Program-made: the position numbers and the translations under genes
Assembly: GCF_016901695.1 (NCBI RefSeq)
Contig: NZ_JACJKS010000001.1
Location: 124,001 to 188,000 of the forward strand
From: Mordavella massiliensis
GTDB taxonomy: Bacteria > Bacillota > Clostridia > Lachnospirales > Lachnospiraceae
DNA: 64,000 nt
Direction of reading: 5' to 3'
In this document: piece by piece, positions 35,578 to 44,939 of the stretch
Position numbering within the stretch: position 1 is the stretch's first letter
Layout of the letters: each line of letters opens with the position of its first letter
The notes under the pieces: model-generated
The model's database searches: none
The model's input: the letters and a program-made list of their open reading frames with translations, nothing else
Told to the model about the DNA's origin: nothing

Positions 35578-36690
35578 CTAGTTTGTGATCGTCAGCTCTG
35601 TCTCTTTGTCAAAGATATGGATCTTCTCAGCATCCAGGGCAAACTTCACTGTGTCGCCGGATCTTGCTGTTGTTCTGGGATCAACTCTCGCTGTCATGCT
35701 GGATCCCTCATAGTCGAAGTACAGGAGAACTTCTGCGCCGAGCATCTCGTATACACGGATCTTCGCCTCGATCACTGTGTCAGGAGAAGCCTCGATGAAC
35801 ATCTGCTCATCGTGTACATCCTCGGGACGGATGCCAAGAACAACTGTCTTTCCGTTGTAGCCGCCTTCCTTGAGGGCTTTTGCCTTTGCGGGCGGAAGAA
35901 CGATCGTATGAGGTCCTGTTACAAGGGAAACCTTGTCTCCCTCTACCTTGCATACAGCGTCGATGAAGTTCATCTGCGGGGATCCGATGAATCCTGCAAC
36001 GAACATATTGCACGGATAATCGTACAGTGTCTGCGGTGTGTCTACCTGCTGTACAACGCCGGCGTTCATAACTACGATCCTTGTACCAAGAGTCATAGCC
36101 TCTGTCTGGTCATGTGTTACGTAGATGATCGTTGTGCCCAGTCTCTGGTGCAGCTTGGAGATCTCTACACGCATCTGTCCGCGAAGTTTTGCATCCAGGT
36201 TGGAGAGAGGCTCATCCATCAGGAATACCTTCGGGCTGCGGACGATGGCACGTCCCATGGCGACACGCTGTCTCTGACCACCGGAAAGAGCTTTCGGCTT
36301 ACGGTCCAGGAGAGCTTCCAGATCCAGGATCTTGGCTGCCTCGCGGACCATCTTGTCGATCTGATCCTTCGGAACTTTTCTCAGCTTCAGGCCGAATGCC
36401 ATGTTATCATATACTGTCATGTGCGGATACAGGGCGTAGTTCTGGAAAACCATGGCGATATCGCGGTCCTTCGGCTCTACGTCGTTCACAACTCTGTCAC
36501 CGATCTTCAGCTCGCCGGATGTGATCTCCTCAAGTCCGGCTACCATACGCAGGGTCGTGGATTTTCCGCATCCGGACGGTCCTACGAAGATGATGAACTC
36601 CTTGTCCTCGATCTCGAGGTTGAAATCCTTAACGGCCTCAAATCCGTTTGGATATGTTTTATTAATGTGCTTTAATGATAAACTTGCCAT
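35578..36690 (-). CDS. ugpC: MsmK/UgpC-type ABC transporter ATPase for sugar import
   Basis: A 370-residue ABC ATPase with Walker A GPSGCGKSTTLRM, Q-loop FQNYALYPHMTV, signature LSGGQRQRVAMGRA, Walker B VFLMDEPLSNLDAKLR, H-loop VTHDQTEAM, and a C-terminal regulatory OB-domain as in MalK/MsmK. No permease or binding protein genes adjoin, so it is an orphan ATPase. In Firmicutes such a protein commonly energises many carbohydrate importers (family knowledge). Its codons are less GC-rich than those of the neighbours, consistent with high expression. Confidence 0.95.
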   Translation of the reverse strand: MASLSLKHINKTYPNGFEAVKDFNLEIEDKEFIIFVGPSGCGKSTTLRMVAGLEEITSGELKIGDRVVNDVEPKDRDIAMVFQNYALYPHMTVYDNMAFGLKLRKVPKDQIDKMVREAAKILDLEALLDRKPKALSGGQRQRVAMGRAIVRSPKVFLMDEPLSNLDAKLRGQMRVEISKLHQRLGTTIIYVTHDQTEAMTLGTRIVVMNAGVVQQVDTPQTLYDYPCNMFVAGFIGSPQMNFIDAVCKVEGDKVSLVTGPHTIVLPPAKAKALKEGGYNGKTVVLGIRPEDVHDEQMFIEASPDTVIEAKIRVYEMLGAEVLLYFDYEGSSMTARVDPRTTARSGDTVKFALDAEKIHIFDKETELTITN

Positions 36691-36756
36691 TTTCTTCGTT
36701 CCTCCTGTGATTGCTTTGCGGCTGAAGCCGCACTGTTTTTATCTGGTTTCCAGTAT

Positions 36757-36839
36757 ATAAAAAAAGACGGGACTGCGCCATGCCCAAGTTGAACAATCTT
36801 TTTCCGGTTTTCTATGCAACTTGACCAACCGTCCCGTCT
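36757..36839 (-). terminator. double-stem terminator after rsmI
   Basis: An outer stem AGACGGGAC / GTCCCGTCT (36831-36839 with 36765-36773) encloses an inner CAAGTTG / CAACTTG stem, and the minus strand then runs into seven T. It closes the operon from pgi to rsmI. Confidence 0.85.
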
Positions 36840-36843
36840 CTTC

Positions 36844-37686
36844 CTATTTTTTCAGCAGCGCCTGGTACACGTCCCGCCTGCTTACGCCCCTGTCTTTTGC
36901 CACCTGCTTCATGGCCTCTTTGCGGTCCATGCCCCCGCTCTCATAGTGCGCCATGTGCTCCTCCAGCGACAGTTCCTCCCACTGCCTGCGGGCCTCCTGC
37001 CGGATCTGGCTCCTTGGCTTTCCCTGGATGACAAGCACGCACTCCCCCCGCGGGTCGTTCGCTTCATACCAGGCGAGCGCCTCCGCGAGGGTCGTCCGGA
37101 AGACGGTCTCGTGCTTTTTGGTCAGCTCCCGGCACACGGACGCCTCCCGGTCCCCCAGCGCCTCCAAAAGCTCCCGCAGCGTCTTCACCAGGCGGTGGGG
37201 CGCCTCGTAGAGGACGAGGGTCCGCGTCTCGCCGGCCAGCTCCTCCAGGATCTCCCTGCGCTCCTTCTTATCCTGGGGCAGGAACGCCTCGAAGGCGAAC
37301 CGCCTGGTGGGCAGGCCGGAGATCGTGAGGGCGGTGATGCAGGCCGCCGCGCCCGGCACGGCCGTCACTGTGATCCCCGCCTCCTGGCACATCCGCACCA
37401 GCTCTTCCCCGGGGTCGGAGATGCCGGGCGTCCCCGCGTCGGTGATGAGGGCGACATCCTTCCCCTCCAGGAGAAGCTGCGTCAGCTTCCGGCCCTTCTC
37501 GATCTTATTGTATTCATGATAGCTTGTCATGGGCGTGTGGATCTCAAAATGGTTCAGCAGCTTCACGCTGTTGCGTGTGTCCTCCGCCGCGATGAGATCC
37601 GCCTCCCGCAGCACGCGCACCGCCCGGAAGGTCATGTCCTCCAGATTCCCGATGGGGGTGGCGCACAGATATAATGTTCCTGCCAT
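36844..37686 (-). CDS. rsmI: 16S rRNA (cytidine-1402-2'-O)-methyltransferase RsmI
   Basis: A 280-residue tetrapyrrole-methylase-fold enzyme that 2'-O-methylates C1402 in the ribosomal decoding site. Motifs: LYLCATPIGNLEDMTFRAVR, IAAEDTRNSVKLLNHF, LITDAGTPGISDPGEELVR and LVLYEAPHRL. Last gene of the operon; the position matches Bacillus yabC (rsmI). Confidence 0.96.
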   Translation of the reverse strand: MAGTLYLCATPIGNLEDMTFRAVRVLREADLIAAEDTRNSVKLLNHFEIHTPMTSYHEYNKIEKGRKLTQLLLEGKDVALITDAGTPGISDPGEELVRMCQEAGITVTAVPGAAACITALTISGLPTRRFAFEAFLPQDKKERREILEELAGETRTLVLYEAPHRLVKTLRELLEALGDREASVCRELTKKHETVFRTTLAEALAWYEANDPRGECVLVIQGKPRSQIRQEARRQWEELSLEEHMAHYESGGMDRKEAMKQVAKDRGVSRRDVYQALLKK

Positions 37687-37689
37687 ACC

Positions 37690-38448
37690 TTACTCCTGTC
37701 TGCCTGTCCCGGCCATGCCGTACAGTTCCAGCACTTCTTCCGTGTAGCTGCCGTCCTCCCGGTACACGATGAGGGGCGGCTCCACCGTCATCCGCGGGCG
37801 GGCGTCCCGCACGCCCTCCACCAGTACCATGTTCGGCTCCTTGTCCGCATAGGGGTGCACGAGGCGCATCCTCTTCGGCTCCAGCCGGTGCCGGCTCATG
37901 CCCGCCAGGATCTCCGCCAGGCGGAAGGGGCGGTGCACCATGTAGAAGCGCCCTTTCGATATCAGCAGCTTCTCGCTCTCCCGGAGCACATCCTCCAGCG
38001 TGCACAGCGCCTCGTGGCGGGCGATGTACTTGGCCGGATTGGCGTTGCGGATGCCGTGCTCCCCGATCATGTAGGGCGGGTTCACCGTGACAACATGAAA
38101 GGAGGCCGCGCCAAACAGGTCTGCCGCCTCCCGGATGTCTCCCGTCACGATATGGACCCTGTCCTCCAGGTGGTTCCAGCTGACGCTCCGCCTGGCCATG
38201 TCCGCGCTCTCCTCCTGGATCTCCAGGCCGGTGTAGGAGTCCCCCTCATATTTTGCCTCCAGAAGGATGGGGAGGATGCCCGTCCCCGTCCCCAGATCCA
38301 GCGCCCGCTCCCCCGCCTTCACTTTGGCAAAGGCGGACAGAAGCACCGCGTCCATGCCGAAGCAGAACCGGCCGGGGCTCTGTATGATCCGGTATCCCCT
38401 GATCTGCAGGTCGTCCAGGCGCTCGCCCGGCTTCAGATTACTTGTCAT
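37690..38448 (-). CDS. TrmN6/YabB-like tRNA adenine-N6 methyltransferase
   Basis: A 252-residue Rossmann methyltransferase. The SAM motif ALDLGTGTGILPILLEAK is followed by VVTVNPPYM, the N6-adenine methyltransferase NPPY signature. The operon place (after ricT, before rsmI) matches Bacillus yabB. E. coli TrmN6 modifies A37 of tRNA1-Val; the target here is inferred. It overlaps the ricT stop by 11 bases. Confidence 0.9.
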   Translation of the reverse strand: MTSNLKPGERLDDLQIRGYRIIQSPGRFCFGMDAVLLSAFAKVKAGERALDLGTGTGILPILLEAKYEGDSYTGLEIQEESADMARRSVSWNHLEDRVHIVTGDIREAADLFGAASFHVVTVNPPYMIGEHGIRNANPAKYIARHEALCTLEDVLRESEKLLISKGRFYMVHRPFRLAEILAGMSRHRLEPKRMRLVHPYADKEPNMVLVEGVRDARPRMTVEPPLIVYREDGSYTEEVLELYGMAGTGRQE

Positions 38449-39346
38449 CTAACTTCGACGCTCCGTTCTTCTCCTCCAGCTCCTTAAGCCGGGCCATCTC
38501 TTCCTTCGAGACTTTCGCGTTCTTCTTCCGCCTCGGCTTGAAGCGGAGCTCCGCGGCTTTGTACTCCCGGATCTCCTTCTCATCATTGTCCAGAGTCACG
38601 ACCACCTTCACAAGCTGGCGCAGCACATTGACGGACTGCACGTCCCCCTTCAGCTTCTCCGGGGTGGTCACCGTATCCCCGACAGAAGGCAGCCGGCCGT
38701 TCAGCTCCTCGTACGTCTGCTCCTCGTTCGTGAGGCAGCACATAAGGCGGCCGCACACGCCGGAGATCTTGCTCGGGTTGAGGGACAGGTTCTGCTCCTT
38801 GGCCATCTTGATAGACACCGGGGCAAATTCGGTCAGGTAGGTGCTGCAGCACAGCGGCCTGCCGCAGATGCCGATGCCGCCCCGGATCTTCGTCTCGTCC
38901 CGCACGCCGATCTGCCGCAGCTCGATCCTGGTGCGGAACACGCCCGCCAGGTCCTTGACCAGTTCGCGGAAGTCGATCCGCCCGTCCGCGGTAAAGTAAA
39001 ACAGCACCTTATTGTTGTCAAATGTGTACTCCGTGTCGATGAGCTTCATCTCCAGGCCGTGCTTGCGGATCTTCTCCTGGCAGATGGCAAAGGCCTCCTT
39101 CTCCCTCTCCCGGTTCTTCTCCTCCCGCCGGTAGTCGTCCTTGTTGGCGATCCGGATAACGGATTTGAGGGGCTGCGTGATCTTTTCCTCCTCCACTTTT
39201 CTCGGGCCGGCCACCACGTGTCCGAATTCCACGCCCCGGGCCGTCTCCACGATCACGTTGTCCCCGCGGCGGATCTCCAGCTTGCCCGGCGAGAAGAAAT
39301 AGACTTTCCCCGCCCTGCGGAATCTTACTCCAATTACATTCGTCAT
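38438..39346 (-). CDS. ricT: RicT (YaaT), PSP1-domain regulatory protein
   Basis: A 302-residue PSP1-family protein. The core reads VIVETARGVEFGHVVAGPRK, then CGRPLCCSTYLTEFAPV and GVCGRLMCCLTNEEQTYEEL. The conserved cysteines bind the Fe-S cluster in the RicA/RicF/RicT complex that affects sporulation and RNase Y in Bacillus. The C-terminus is Lys/Glu-rich. Place in the operon (after holB) is conserved. Confidence 0.95.
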   Translation of the reverse strand: MTNVIGVRFRRAGKVYFFSPGKLEIRRGDNVIVETARGVEFGHVVAGPRKVEEEKITQPLKSVIRIANKDDYRREEKNREREKEAFAICQEKIRKHGLEMKLIDTEYTFDNNKVLFYFTADGRIDFRELVKDLAGVFRTRIELRQIGVRDETKIRGGIGICGRPLCCSTYLTEFAPVSIKMAKEQNLSLNPSKISGVCGRLMCCLTNEEQTYEELNGRLPSVGDTVTTPEKLKGDVQSVNVLRQLVKVVVTLDNDEKEIREYKAAELRFKPRRKKNAKVSKEEMARLKELEEKNGASKLDDK

Positions 39347-39349
39347 TGA

Positions 39350-40339
39350 TCAGTTCTCCTTTATCGTCAGAAACAGAAGTTCCATGACAAGATCGAAATT
39401 CACGTTCGCCTTCAGCCGCGTCTTGGCCTTCTCCAGGCTCTCCAGGATCAGCTCGATCCCCTCGTAGGAGCTCTTCTTCGCGCGCTCCCGGATGGCGTCG
39501 ATCTGGTCCCGGAACACGACCTTGTCCACTTCCTTTGTCGCTTTGTACAGCAGCACGTCCCGGTACCATATCATGATGATATCCAGGTAATCCGTGATCT
39601 CCAGCTTGTAGGCCGTGATCCGCTTCACGGCTTTGGCGATCTCGCTGATGTCCATCTCGTTGATATATTTCAGAAGCTGCACCGCTTCCTCCCGGATCTC
39701 GTTGAAGTGCTCGGAATTCGCCAGCATGATGGCCCGCCCCATATTGCCCTGGGCAAAAGCGGTGCACATGTCCGCCCGGTAGTCCGGCACGTGGAGCTGC
39801 TCCATCAGGTATTTGCGGATCAGCGTATCCTTGATGTTGCGCAGCTTCAGCATCACACATCTGGACGTGATCGTGGGGAGCAGCGCCTCCGCGTTCTCTG
39901 TGAGCAGGAAGATGACCGCATATGCCGGCGGCTCCTCGATCGTCTTGAGGAGCGCGTTCTGCGCCTGCACAGTCATCAGGTCCGCCTCCGCAATGATGTA
40001 GATCTTCCAGGGCCCCTGGTAGGGCTTGATCTGGATATCGTCGTTGACCTGCCGGCGGATGTCGTCCACGCTGATGGAGTTCGGCTTCTCGTGGGTCACC
40101 CGGATGATATCCGGATGGTTCCCGCTGTTCGCCTGGCGGCAGGAATGGCATTCGTTGCAGGGCTCGGGCCCCTGCTTCTCGCACAGCAGCGTCATGGCGA
40201 ACAGGCTTGCCAGCATCTTCTTGCCCGCTCCCCTCTCCCCGTTCAGGATGTAGGCGTGGGAGACCCTGTTCTCCGTCACGGCGCTGCGTATATAATTGAT
40301 GATATCCTTATGTCCCACTACGTCTTTAAAGCTTCCCAT
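39350..40339 (-). CDS. holB: DNA polymerase III delta' subunit HolB
   Basis: A 329-residue clamp-loader subunit. The AAA+ N-terminal domain has GERGAGKKMLASLFA, a zinc cluster (CNECHSCRQANSGNHPD) and ADLMTVQAQNALLKTIEEPP, with the collar domain at the C-terminus. The Walker A carries Lys-Lys in place of Lys-Thr/Ser, so ATP binding may be weak, as is tolerated for delta'. Overlaps the preceding kinase by 14 bases. Confidence 0.92.
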   Translation of the reverse strand: MGSFKDVVGHKDIINYIRSAVTENRVSHAYILNGERGAGKKMLASLFAMTLLCEKQGPEPCNECHSCRQANSGNHPDIIRVTHEKPNSISVDDIRRQVNDDIQIKPYQGPWKIYIIAEADLMTVQAQNALLKTIEEPPAYAVIFLLTENAEALLPTITSRCVMLKLRNIKDTLIRKYLMEQLHVPDYRADMCTAFAQGNMGRAIMLANSEHFNEIREEAVQLLKYINEMDISEIAKAVKRITAYKLEITDYLDIIMIWYRDVLLYKATKEVDKVVFRDQIDAIRERAKKSSYEGIELILESLEKAKTRLKANVNFDLVMELLFLTIKEN

Positions 40340-40913
40340 TGTATATTACCTCTGTGATCTCTTCCAAACAGTGTTTTGCGTCCCCGTTGCAGAACCGGCG
40401 GCTGATCCCCAGCCTGCGCAGGTTCTCCTCCGAGAAATCCTCCTCATCCGCGAGGAACCGGCGGCACATCTCTTTGTACTTCGGCTGTGCCTGCTGCCGC
40501 TCCCGCGCCAGCGCGCGGGACAGCCGCTCGCCGTCCTCCACTTCTATGTAAAGGGGCACGACATGCGCCGCCCCATAGTATTCCAGCATCTTTTCGTACG
40601 ACTCCAGCGTCCCGATCATGAGGTAGTCGCCTGCCTCCAGGTCGATCTGCCCGTCGTCCGCCGTAAAATATTTCCAGACGCCGCAGGCCGTGTCGTAGGC
40701 GCGCAGTTCGATGATCCGCCCCGCGTCCGCCAGACGCTTCACGCCCGCCTCATCTGTAAAGCGATAATCCACGCCGTCCTGTTCCTGTTCCCGCATGGGC
40801 CGGGTGGTGTACGGCACCACGCGCCCGAGATCCGGGATGCGGGCCAGCAGCTCCTTAAAGAGCGTGTCCTTGCCCGATGCGCTTTTTCCTATTATATAGT
40901 ATATCTTACCCAT
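40326..40913 (-). CDS. guanylate-kinase-like P-loop kinase
   Basis: A 195-residue P-loop kinase. The start KIYYIIGKSASGKDTLFKEL holds a Walker A, and YTTRPMREQEQDGVDYRF matches the guanylate kinase GMP-binding motif. In the related Bacillus operon this position is held by thymidylate kinase, but the binding motif here is GMK-like. Whether it is the housekeeping GMP kinase or a paralogue cannot be told here. It overlaps its neighbours on both sides. Confidence 0.82.
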   Translation of the reverse strand: MGKIYYIIGKSASGKDTLFKELLARIPDLGRVVPYTTRPMREQEQDGVDYRFTDEAGVKRLADAGRIIELRAYDTACGVWKYFTADDGQIDLEAGDYLMIGTLESYEKMLEYYGAAHVVPLYIEVEDGERLSRALARERQQAQPKYKEMCRRFLADEEDFSEENLRRLGISRRFCNGDAKHCLEEITEVIYNGKL

Positions 40914-42324
40914 GGATCCAGACCTTCATGTTCCCTTCTTCCAGGCCTTCCAGGGAAAATCCCTGCCGCCTGCTGTCAAGCAGATGCCTGACCGTCTCCC
41001 GGCTTATCCGTTCCCCCGGCGCAGCCAGGGGGATGCCGGGCGGATACAGATAGACATACGAGGCCGCGATATGCCCGGCGCATGCCTCCAGGGGCACGCG
41101 GGCGATGCGCCCTCCCCGCCGGATTTCCTCCTCCATGCCGGCGATGGTAAACACCTGCTCATTGACCGGCAGCGCCCCCGCCGCCGGATCCGGCTCTTCC
41201 GTCCCGCCGCCGCGCGCTCCGGCACGGCTGTCGATCTCCCGCAGCGCCCGGCCGAGCCGCTCCAGGCCTTCCCTCGTATCTCCCACACTCGTCATGGCGA
41301 GGGCGTAGGAGCCGGCCGCCATCTCAAGCTGGAGATGGTAGTCCGCAAGGAGGCGCATGTACAGCGCCCGGCCGCTCATGCCCGCGCGGGCCGTCACGAT
41401 GGCGAGCCTGGACCTGTCGTACCGCTTTGTCTGCGCCAGAAAGAGGTGCTCCATCCCTCCAAGCCCTGCCCGGAGTCGCTCCAGTTCCTCCACGTAGGAT
41501 GCAAACAGTTCCTTACGCCTGTCCCGCAGCAGGCGGATGCACCGGTCGATCCCGGCCATCAGCACGTAGGAGGGGCTGCTGGACTGCAGCATGTCCAGGT
41601 ACCGGAAGATCCGCTCCCGGTCCGCCAGATGTCCGCTCACGTGGAGGAGGGCTGTCTGAGTCAGGGCCGGCAGCGTCTTGTGCAGGCTGTGGATGACCAC
41701 ATCCGCCCCCAGCCGCACCGCGCTCTCCGGAAAGTACGGGTGGAACCCGAAGTGAGCGCCGTGGGCCTCGTCCACGATCAGCGGAATCCCCCTGTCGTGC
41801 GCGGCCTGCGCGATGCCCCGGATGTCCGAGACGACCCCGTCATAGGTGGGAGAGACAAGGATCACCGCCCGTATCCTGGAATGCTCATTAAGCGCAGCTT
41901 GCACTGCGCTTACGGATAGTTCCGTATTCAACTGGAGATCAGGCCGGAAGCCGGGGTACAGGTACACCGGCTCCAGCTCGTTCATATAGATGGCATGGTA
42001 CACGGATTTGTGGCAGTTGCGCCCCACCAGCACCTGGTCCCCCTTCCGGGTGCAGCCCAGGATGGCGCTCAGGATCCCGGCCGTGCTGCCGTTCACCAGA
42101 TACCTTGTCTCCTCCGCGCCGTAGAGGCGGGACGCCTCCTCCTGGCACTCCTTCAGGATCCCGGACGGGTGGTGGAGATCGTCGAACCCTTCGATCTCCG
42201 TAATGTCGATCCCGTAGGGAAGGCCGGCGCCGAAGCGCTGTGTGTTTCTCTTGTGCCCCGGCATGTGGAACCCGTAGTAATCGGACGCCTCATACCGGCG
42301 CAGTCTGTCGTAAAGTGTATCCAT
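40906..42324 (-). CDS. Orn/Lys/Arg decarboxylase-family protein (YaaO-like)
   Basis: A 472-residue fold-type I PLP enzyme with the family motifs GFHMPGHKRNT, NGSTAGILSAILG, PLIVDEAHGAHFGFHP, and the PLP-lysine region DVVIHSLHKTLPALTQTALL. It lacks the N-terminal wing domain, like the small YaaO/SpeA-like group, which may use arginine, lysine or another basic amino acid. The substrate is not evident. It begins the yaaO-to-rsmI block. Confidence 0.88.
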   Translation of the reverse strand: MDTLYDRLRRYEASDYYGFHMPGHKRNTQRFGAGLPYGIDITEIEGFDDLHHPSGILKECQEEASRLYGAEETRYLVNGSTAGILSAILGCTRKGDQVLVGRNCHKSVYHAIYMNELEPVYLYPGFRPDLQLNTELSVSAVQAALNEHSRIRAVILVSPTYDGVVSDIRGIAQAAHDRGIPLIVDEAHGAHFGFHPYFPESAVRLGADVVIHSLHKTLPALTQTALLHVSGHLADRERIFRYLDMLQSSSPSYVLMAGIDRCIRLLRDRRKELFASYVEELERLRAGLGGMEHLFLAQTKRYDRSRLAIVTARAGMSGRALYMRLLADYHLQLEMAAGSYALAMTSVGDTREGLERLGRALREIDSRAGARGGGTEEPDPAAGALPVNEQVFTIAGMEEEIRRGGRIARVPLEACAGHIAASYVYLYPPGIPLAAPGERISRETVRHLLDSRRQGFSLEGLEEGNMKVWIHG

Positions 42325-42339
42325 GCAGTATCCTCTGTC

Positions 42340-43689
42340 CTATAATCTCCGAAGGAGTTCCTCTCTCTCCTTCTCGTAGCCCGGCTTGCCAAGCAGGGCG
42401 AACATATTCTTCTTGTAGCTCTCCACGCCCGGCTGGTTGAAGGGGTTCACGCCGGACACGTAGCCGCTGACGCCGCAGGCGAACTCGAAGAAGTAGAAGA
42501 GCTCTCCGAGATAAAATTCGTTCTGCTCCGGAATGTTCACCATCAGGTTCGGCACATTGCCGTCCGTGTGGGCCAGAACCGTTCCGTTCATGGCGCTCTT
42601 GTTCACAAAGTCCATATTCTTTCCGGCCAGGTAGTTGAGGCCGTCCAGATCTACCGGCTCCTCGCCGATCAGCACTTCCTCCCTGGAAGTCTCCACGTTC
42701 AGCACCGTCTCATACATGATGCGGCTGCCGTCCTGGATGAACTGTCCCATGGAGTGCAGGTCCGTCGTCAGGTCTACGGACGCCGGGAAGATGCCCTTCT
42801 GGTCCTTGCCCTCGCTCTCGCCGTAGAGCTGCTTCCACCACTCGGATACATAGTGGAGGCTCGGCTCATAGTTGGCCAGCACTTCCACGGATTTGCCCTT
42901 TCTGTGGAGGATATTGCGGACCGCCGCGTACTGGAGCGCGTCGTTCTCCTCAAAGGCTTTCTGAAGCGCCAGCTCCCTTCCGGCCGCCGCGCCCTCCATG
43001 AGCTTCGCGATATCCGCGCCGCTGACTGCGATGGGCAGAAGTCCGACTGCCGTGAGAACGGAGAAACGTCCTCCCACATCATCCGGCACGACGAAGGTCT
43101 CGTAGCCTTCCTCTGTGGCCAGGTTCTTCAGCGCGCCGCGGGCCTTGTCCGTGGTGGCGTAGATACGCTTCGCAGCCTCGGCCTTGCCGTACTTCTTCTC
43201 CAGCATCTCCTTGAACACGCGGAATGCAATGGCCGGCTCGGTCGTGGTGCCGGACTTGGAGATGATATTGACAGAGAAATCACGGTCGCCGATCACGTCG
43301 ATCAGGTCCCTGAGATAGGTGCTGCTGATGCTGTTTCCGGCATAGTAGATCTCAGGGGTCTTGCGGATCTCTTTGGAAACCATGTTGTAGAAGCTGTGGC
43401 GCAGGAACTCGATGGCAGCCCTTGCTCCCAGGTAGGAGCCGCCGATGCCGATGACGATCAGCACCTCGGAGTCGCTCTGGATCTTCTGCGCCGCCTTCTT
43501 TATGCGTGCGAATTCCTCCTTGTCGTAATCTACAGGAAGATTGACCCAGCCGATGTAATCGTTGCCGGCCCCGGTGCCGCTTACCAGCACGTTCTTCGCG
43601 TTCTCCACGATCCCTTTCATGGACTCGATCTCATGGTCCTTGATACATGTCATTGCTTTGGAATAGTCAAATGTCACTTTACTGCTCAT
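42340..43689 (-). CDS. pgi: glucose-6-phosphate isomerase
   Basis: Interconverts glucose-6-phosphate and fructose-6-phosphate. The 449-residue protein has [36 protein letters not shown] and the catalytic Glu region ([19 protein letters not shown]), with the Firmicutes short form length. Transcribed leftward, 15 bases ahead of the YaaO-like gene. Confidence 0.96.
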   Translation of the reverse strand: MSSKVTFDYSKAMTCIKDHEIESMKGIVENAKNVLVSGTGAGNDYIGWVNLPVDYDKEEFARIKKAAQKIQSDSEVLIVIGIGGSYLGARAAIEFLRHSFYNMVSKEIRKTPEIYYAGNSISSTYLRDLIDVIGDRDFSVNIISKSGTTTEPAIAFRVFKEMLEKKYGKAEAAKRIYATTDKARGALKNLATEEGYETFVVPDDVGGRFSVLTAVGLLPIAVSGADIAKLMEGAAAGRELALQKAFEENDALQYAAVRNILHRKGKSVEVLANYEPSLHYVSEWWKQLYGESEGKDQKGIFPASVDLTTDLHSMGQFIQDGSRIMYETVLNVETSREEVLIGEEPVDLDGLNYLAGKNMDFVNKSAMNGTVLAHTDGNVPNLMVNIPEQNEFYLGELFYFFEFACGVSGYVSGVNPFNQPGVESYKKNMFALLGKPGYEKEREELLRRL

Positions 43690-43776
43690 GGTAGACCCTT
43701 CTTTCTCTTTTCGTTTTGCATGCCGTGGTAAAAAACCTCATAGCTAAATTTATTTTAACAGTATTGCCGGGCATAA

Positions 43777-44811
43777 TCAAGCTAAAAACTCCTCCAGTAT
43801 CTCCCGGATCCGCACCTCCCGGGATGCCTCCTCCTGATCCCTTCCCGCCTCCCGGCGGCGGGATGCGGCTGCGGCGGGACGCCGGCTCCTGTCCGGTTCC
43901 GCAGCTTCCTTCACAGGCACATCCGCCGGCGCGCTCTGCGCCTCCGTCCGCAGGTCTCCCCGAAAATCTTCCCGCGGCTCTTCCTGCAGGTCTCCCCAAA
44001 GATCTTCACGCACCTCTCCCCGGACAGGCGTCCCCGCCTGCCGGACAGGTTCGGCCCGGACGGCTGCCTTCGCCCCGGCGGCCGGTTCCATCCGGCTCTC
44101 CTGCCCTCTCTGGGCCGCGGCCTCCTCTATGGAAATCTCCCCTGGCGCAGCCTGCGAAGCAGACACACCTGGCAGGGGCCACCCCTCCTCCGGGCAGGGG
44201 ATCGCCTGCTCCAGCTCCTGCCGGGCGGACTCCGCCTTCGCCTCCTGCGGCGGCGCCATGGCCTTCCATTCCTCTTTCACTTTGCCGGCCTGCATTTTCT
44301 CATAGCGGTGCGCGCAGACGTTTTCCAGATGATCCACCATATAGTTGCGGATCACCGTCATCTGATACCGCTCGTCCCCCGTCAGTTGGAAGAGGAAGAC
44401 AAGGACCGCCGCCCCGGCCCCGCCGGCCGCGTACTGAAGCACCCCGTCGGACATGCCGTACACCCCGTACCAGGCGCCGGCCCCGGCCAGCCCGAAGAGA
44501 AGGCACAGCCACACGCCCGCCCGCTCCAGCCTCCGCCATGTGTGGAGCTTAAGTCCCGCCGTCCTGTATTCATGGAGGTATTTCTCCACGAACACCTCCA
44601 CGTTCTGCACCCGGTCGCTCACCATGCAGGCGTGCTCAAACCGGGCTTTTACCAGGCGGATCAGGGGATGGCTGCTCTTGCCCATATTGCCTGCGGCGCG
44701 CACCAGCCGGCGCAGGGAGGCGCCCGCCAGGATCTTGCTCACCACGCCCACAACGGCGGCGCCTCCTATCAGGATCACTATCATATGTCTGTCCAGTACC
44801 ATTTCCAACAT
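43777..44811 (-). CDS. membrane protein with a long proline/acid-rich cytoplasmic tail
   Basis: A 344-residue protein with an N-terminal membrane segment (IVILIGGAAVVGVVSKILAG, about residues 10-29), a helical region rich in charged residues (RLVKARFEHACMVSDR), and two further hydrophobic segments (about 95-145). The last ~150 residues are disordered-looking, rich in Ala/Glu/Pro/Arg, and end with a short helix REILEEFLA that may be a docking peptide. I do not recognise a named family. Monocistronic. Confidence 0.75.
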   Translation of the reverse strand: MLEMVLDRHMIVILIGGAAVVGVVSKILAGASLRRLVRAAGNMGKSSHPLIRLVKARFEHACMVSDRVQNVEVFVEKYLHEYRTAGLKLHTWRRLERAGVWLCLLFGLAGAGAWYGVYGMSDGVLQYAAGGAGAAVLVFLFQLTGDERYQMTVIRNYMVDHLENVCAHRYEKMQAGKVKEEWKAMAPPQEAKAESARQELEQAIPCPEEGWPLPGVSASQAAPGEISIEEAAAQRGQESRMEPAAGAKAAVRAEPVRQAGTPVRGEVREDLWGDLQEEPREDFRGDLRTEAQSAPADVPVKEAAEPDRSRRPAAAASRRREAGRDQEEASREVRIREILEEFLA

Positions 44812-44939
44812 GCTTTTACCCTCCTTCTATGGTTCTGATTATACTCAGATCCCGGAGGGACACCAGCAAAACCGTTCTGCACATTCCGACCTGCCGGCAG
44901 GGGGAACCGGTCGTTTTCCCGCGGATCCTGACGGCCGCC

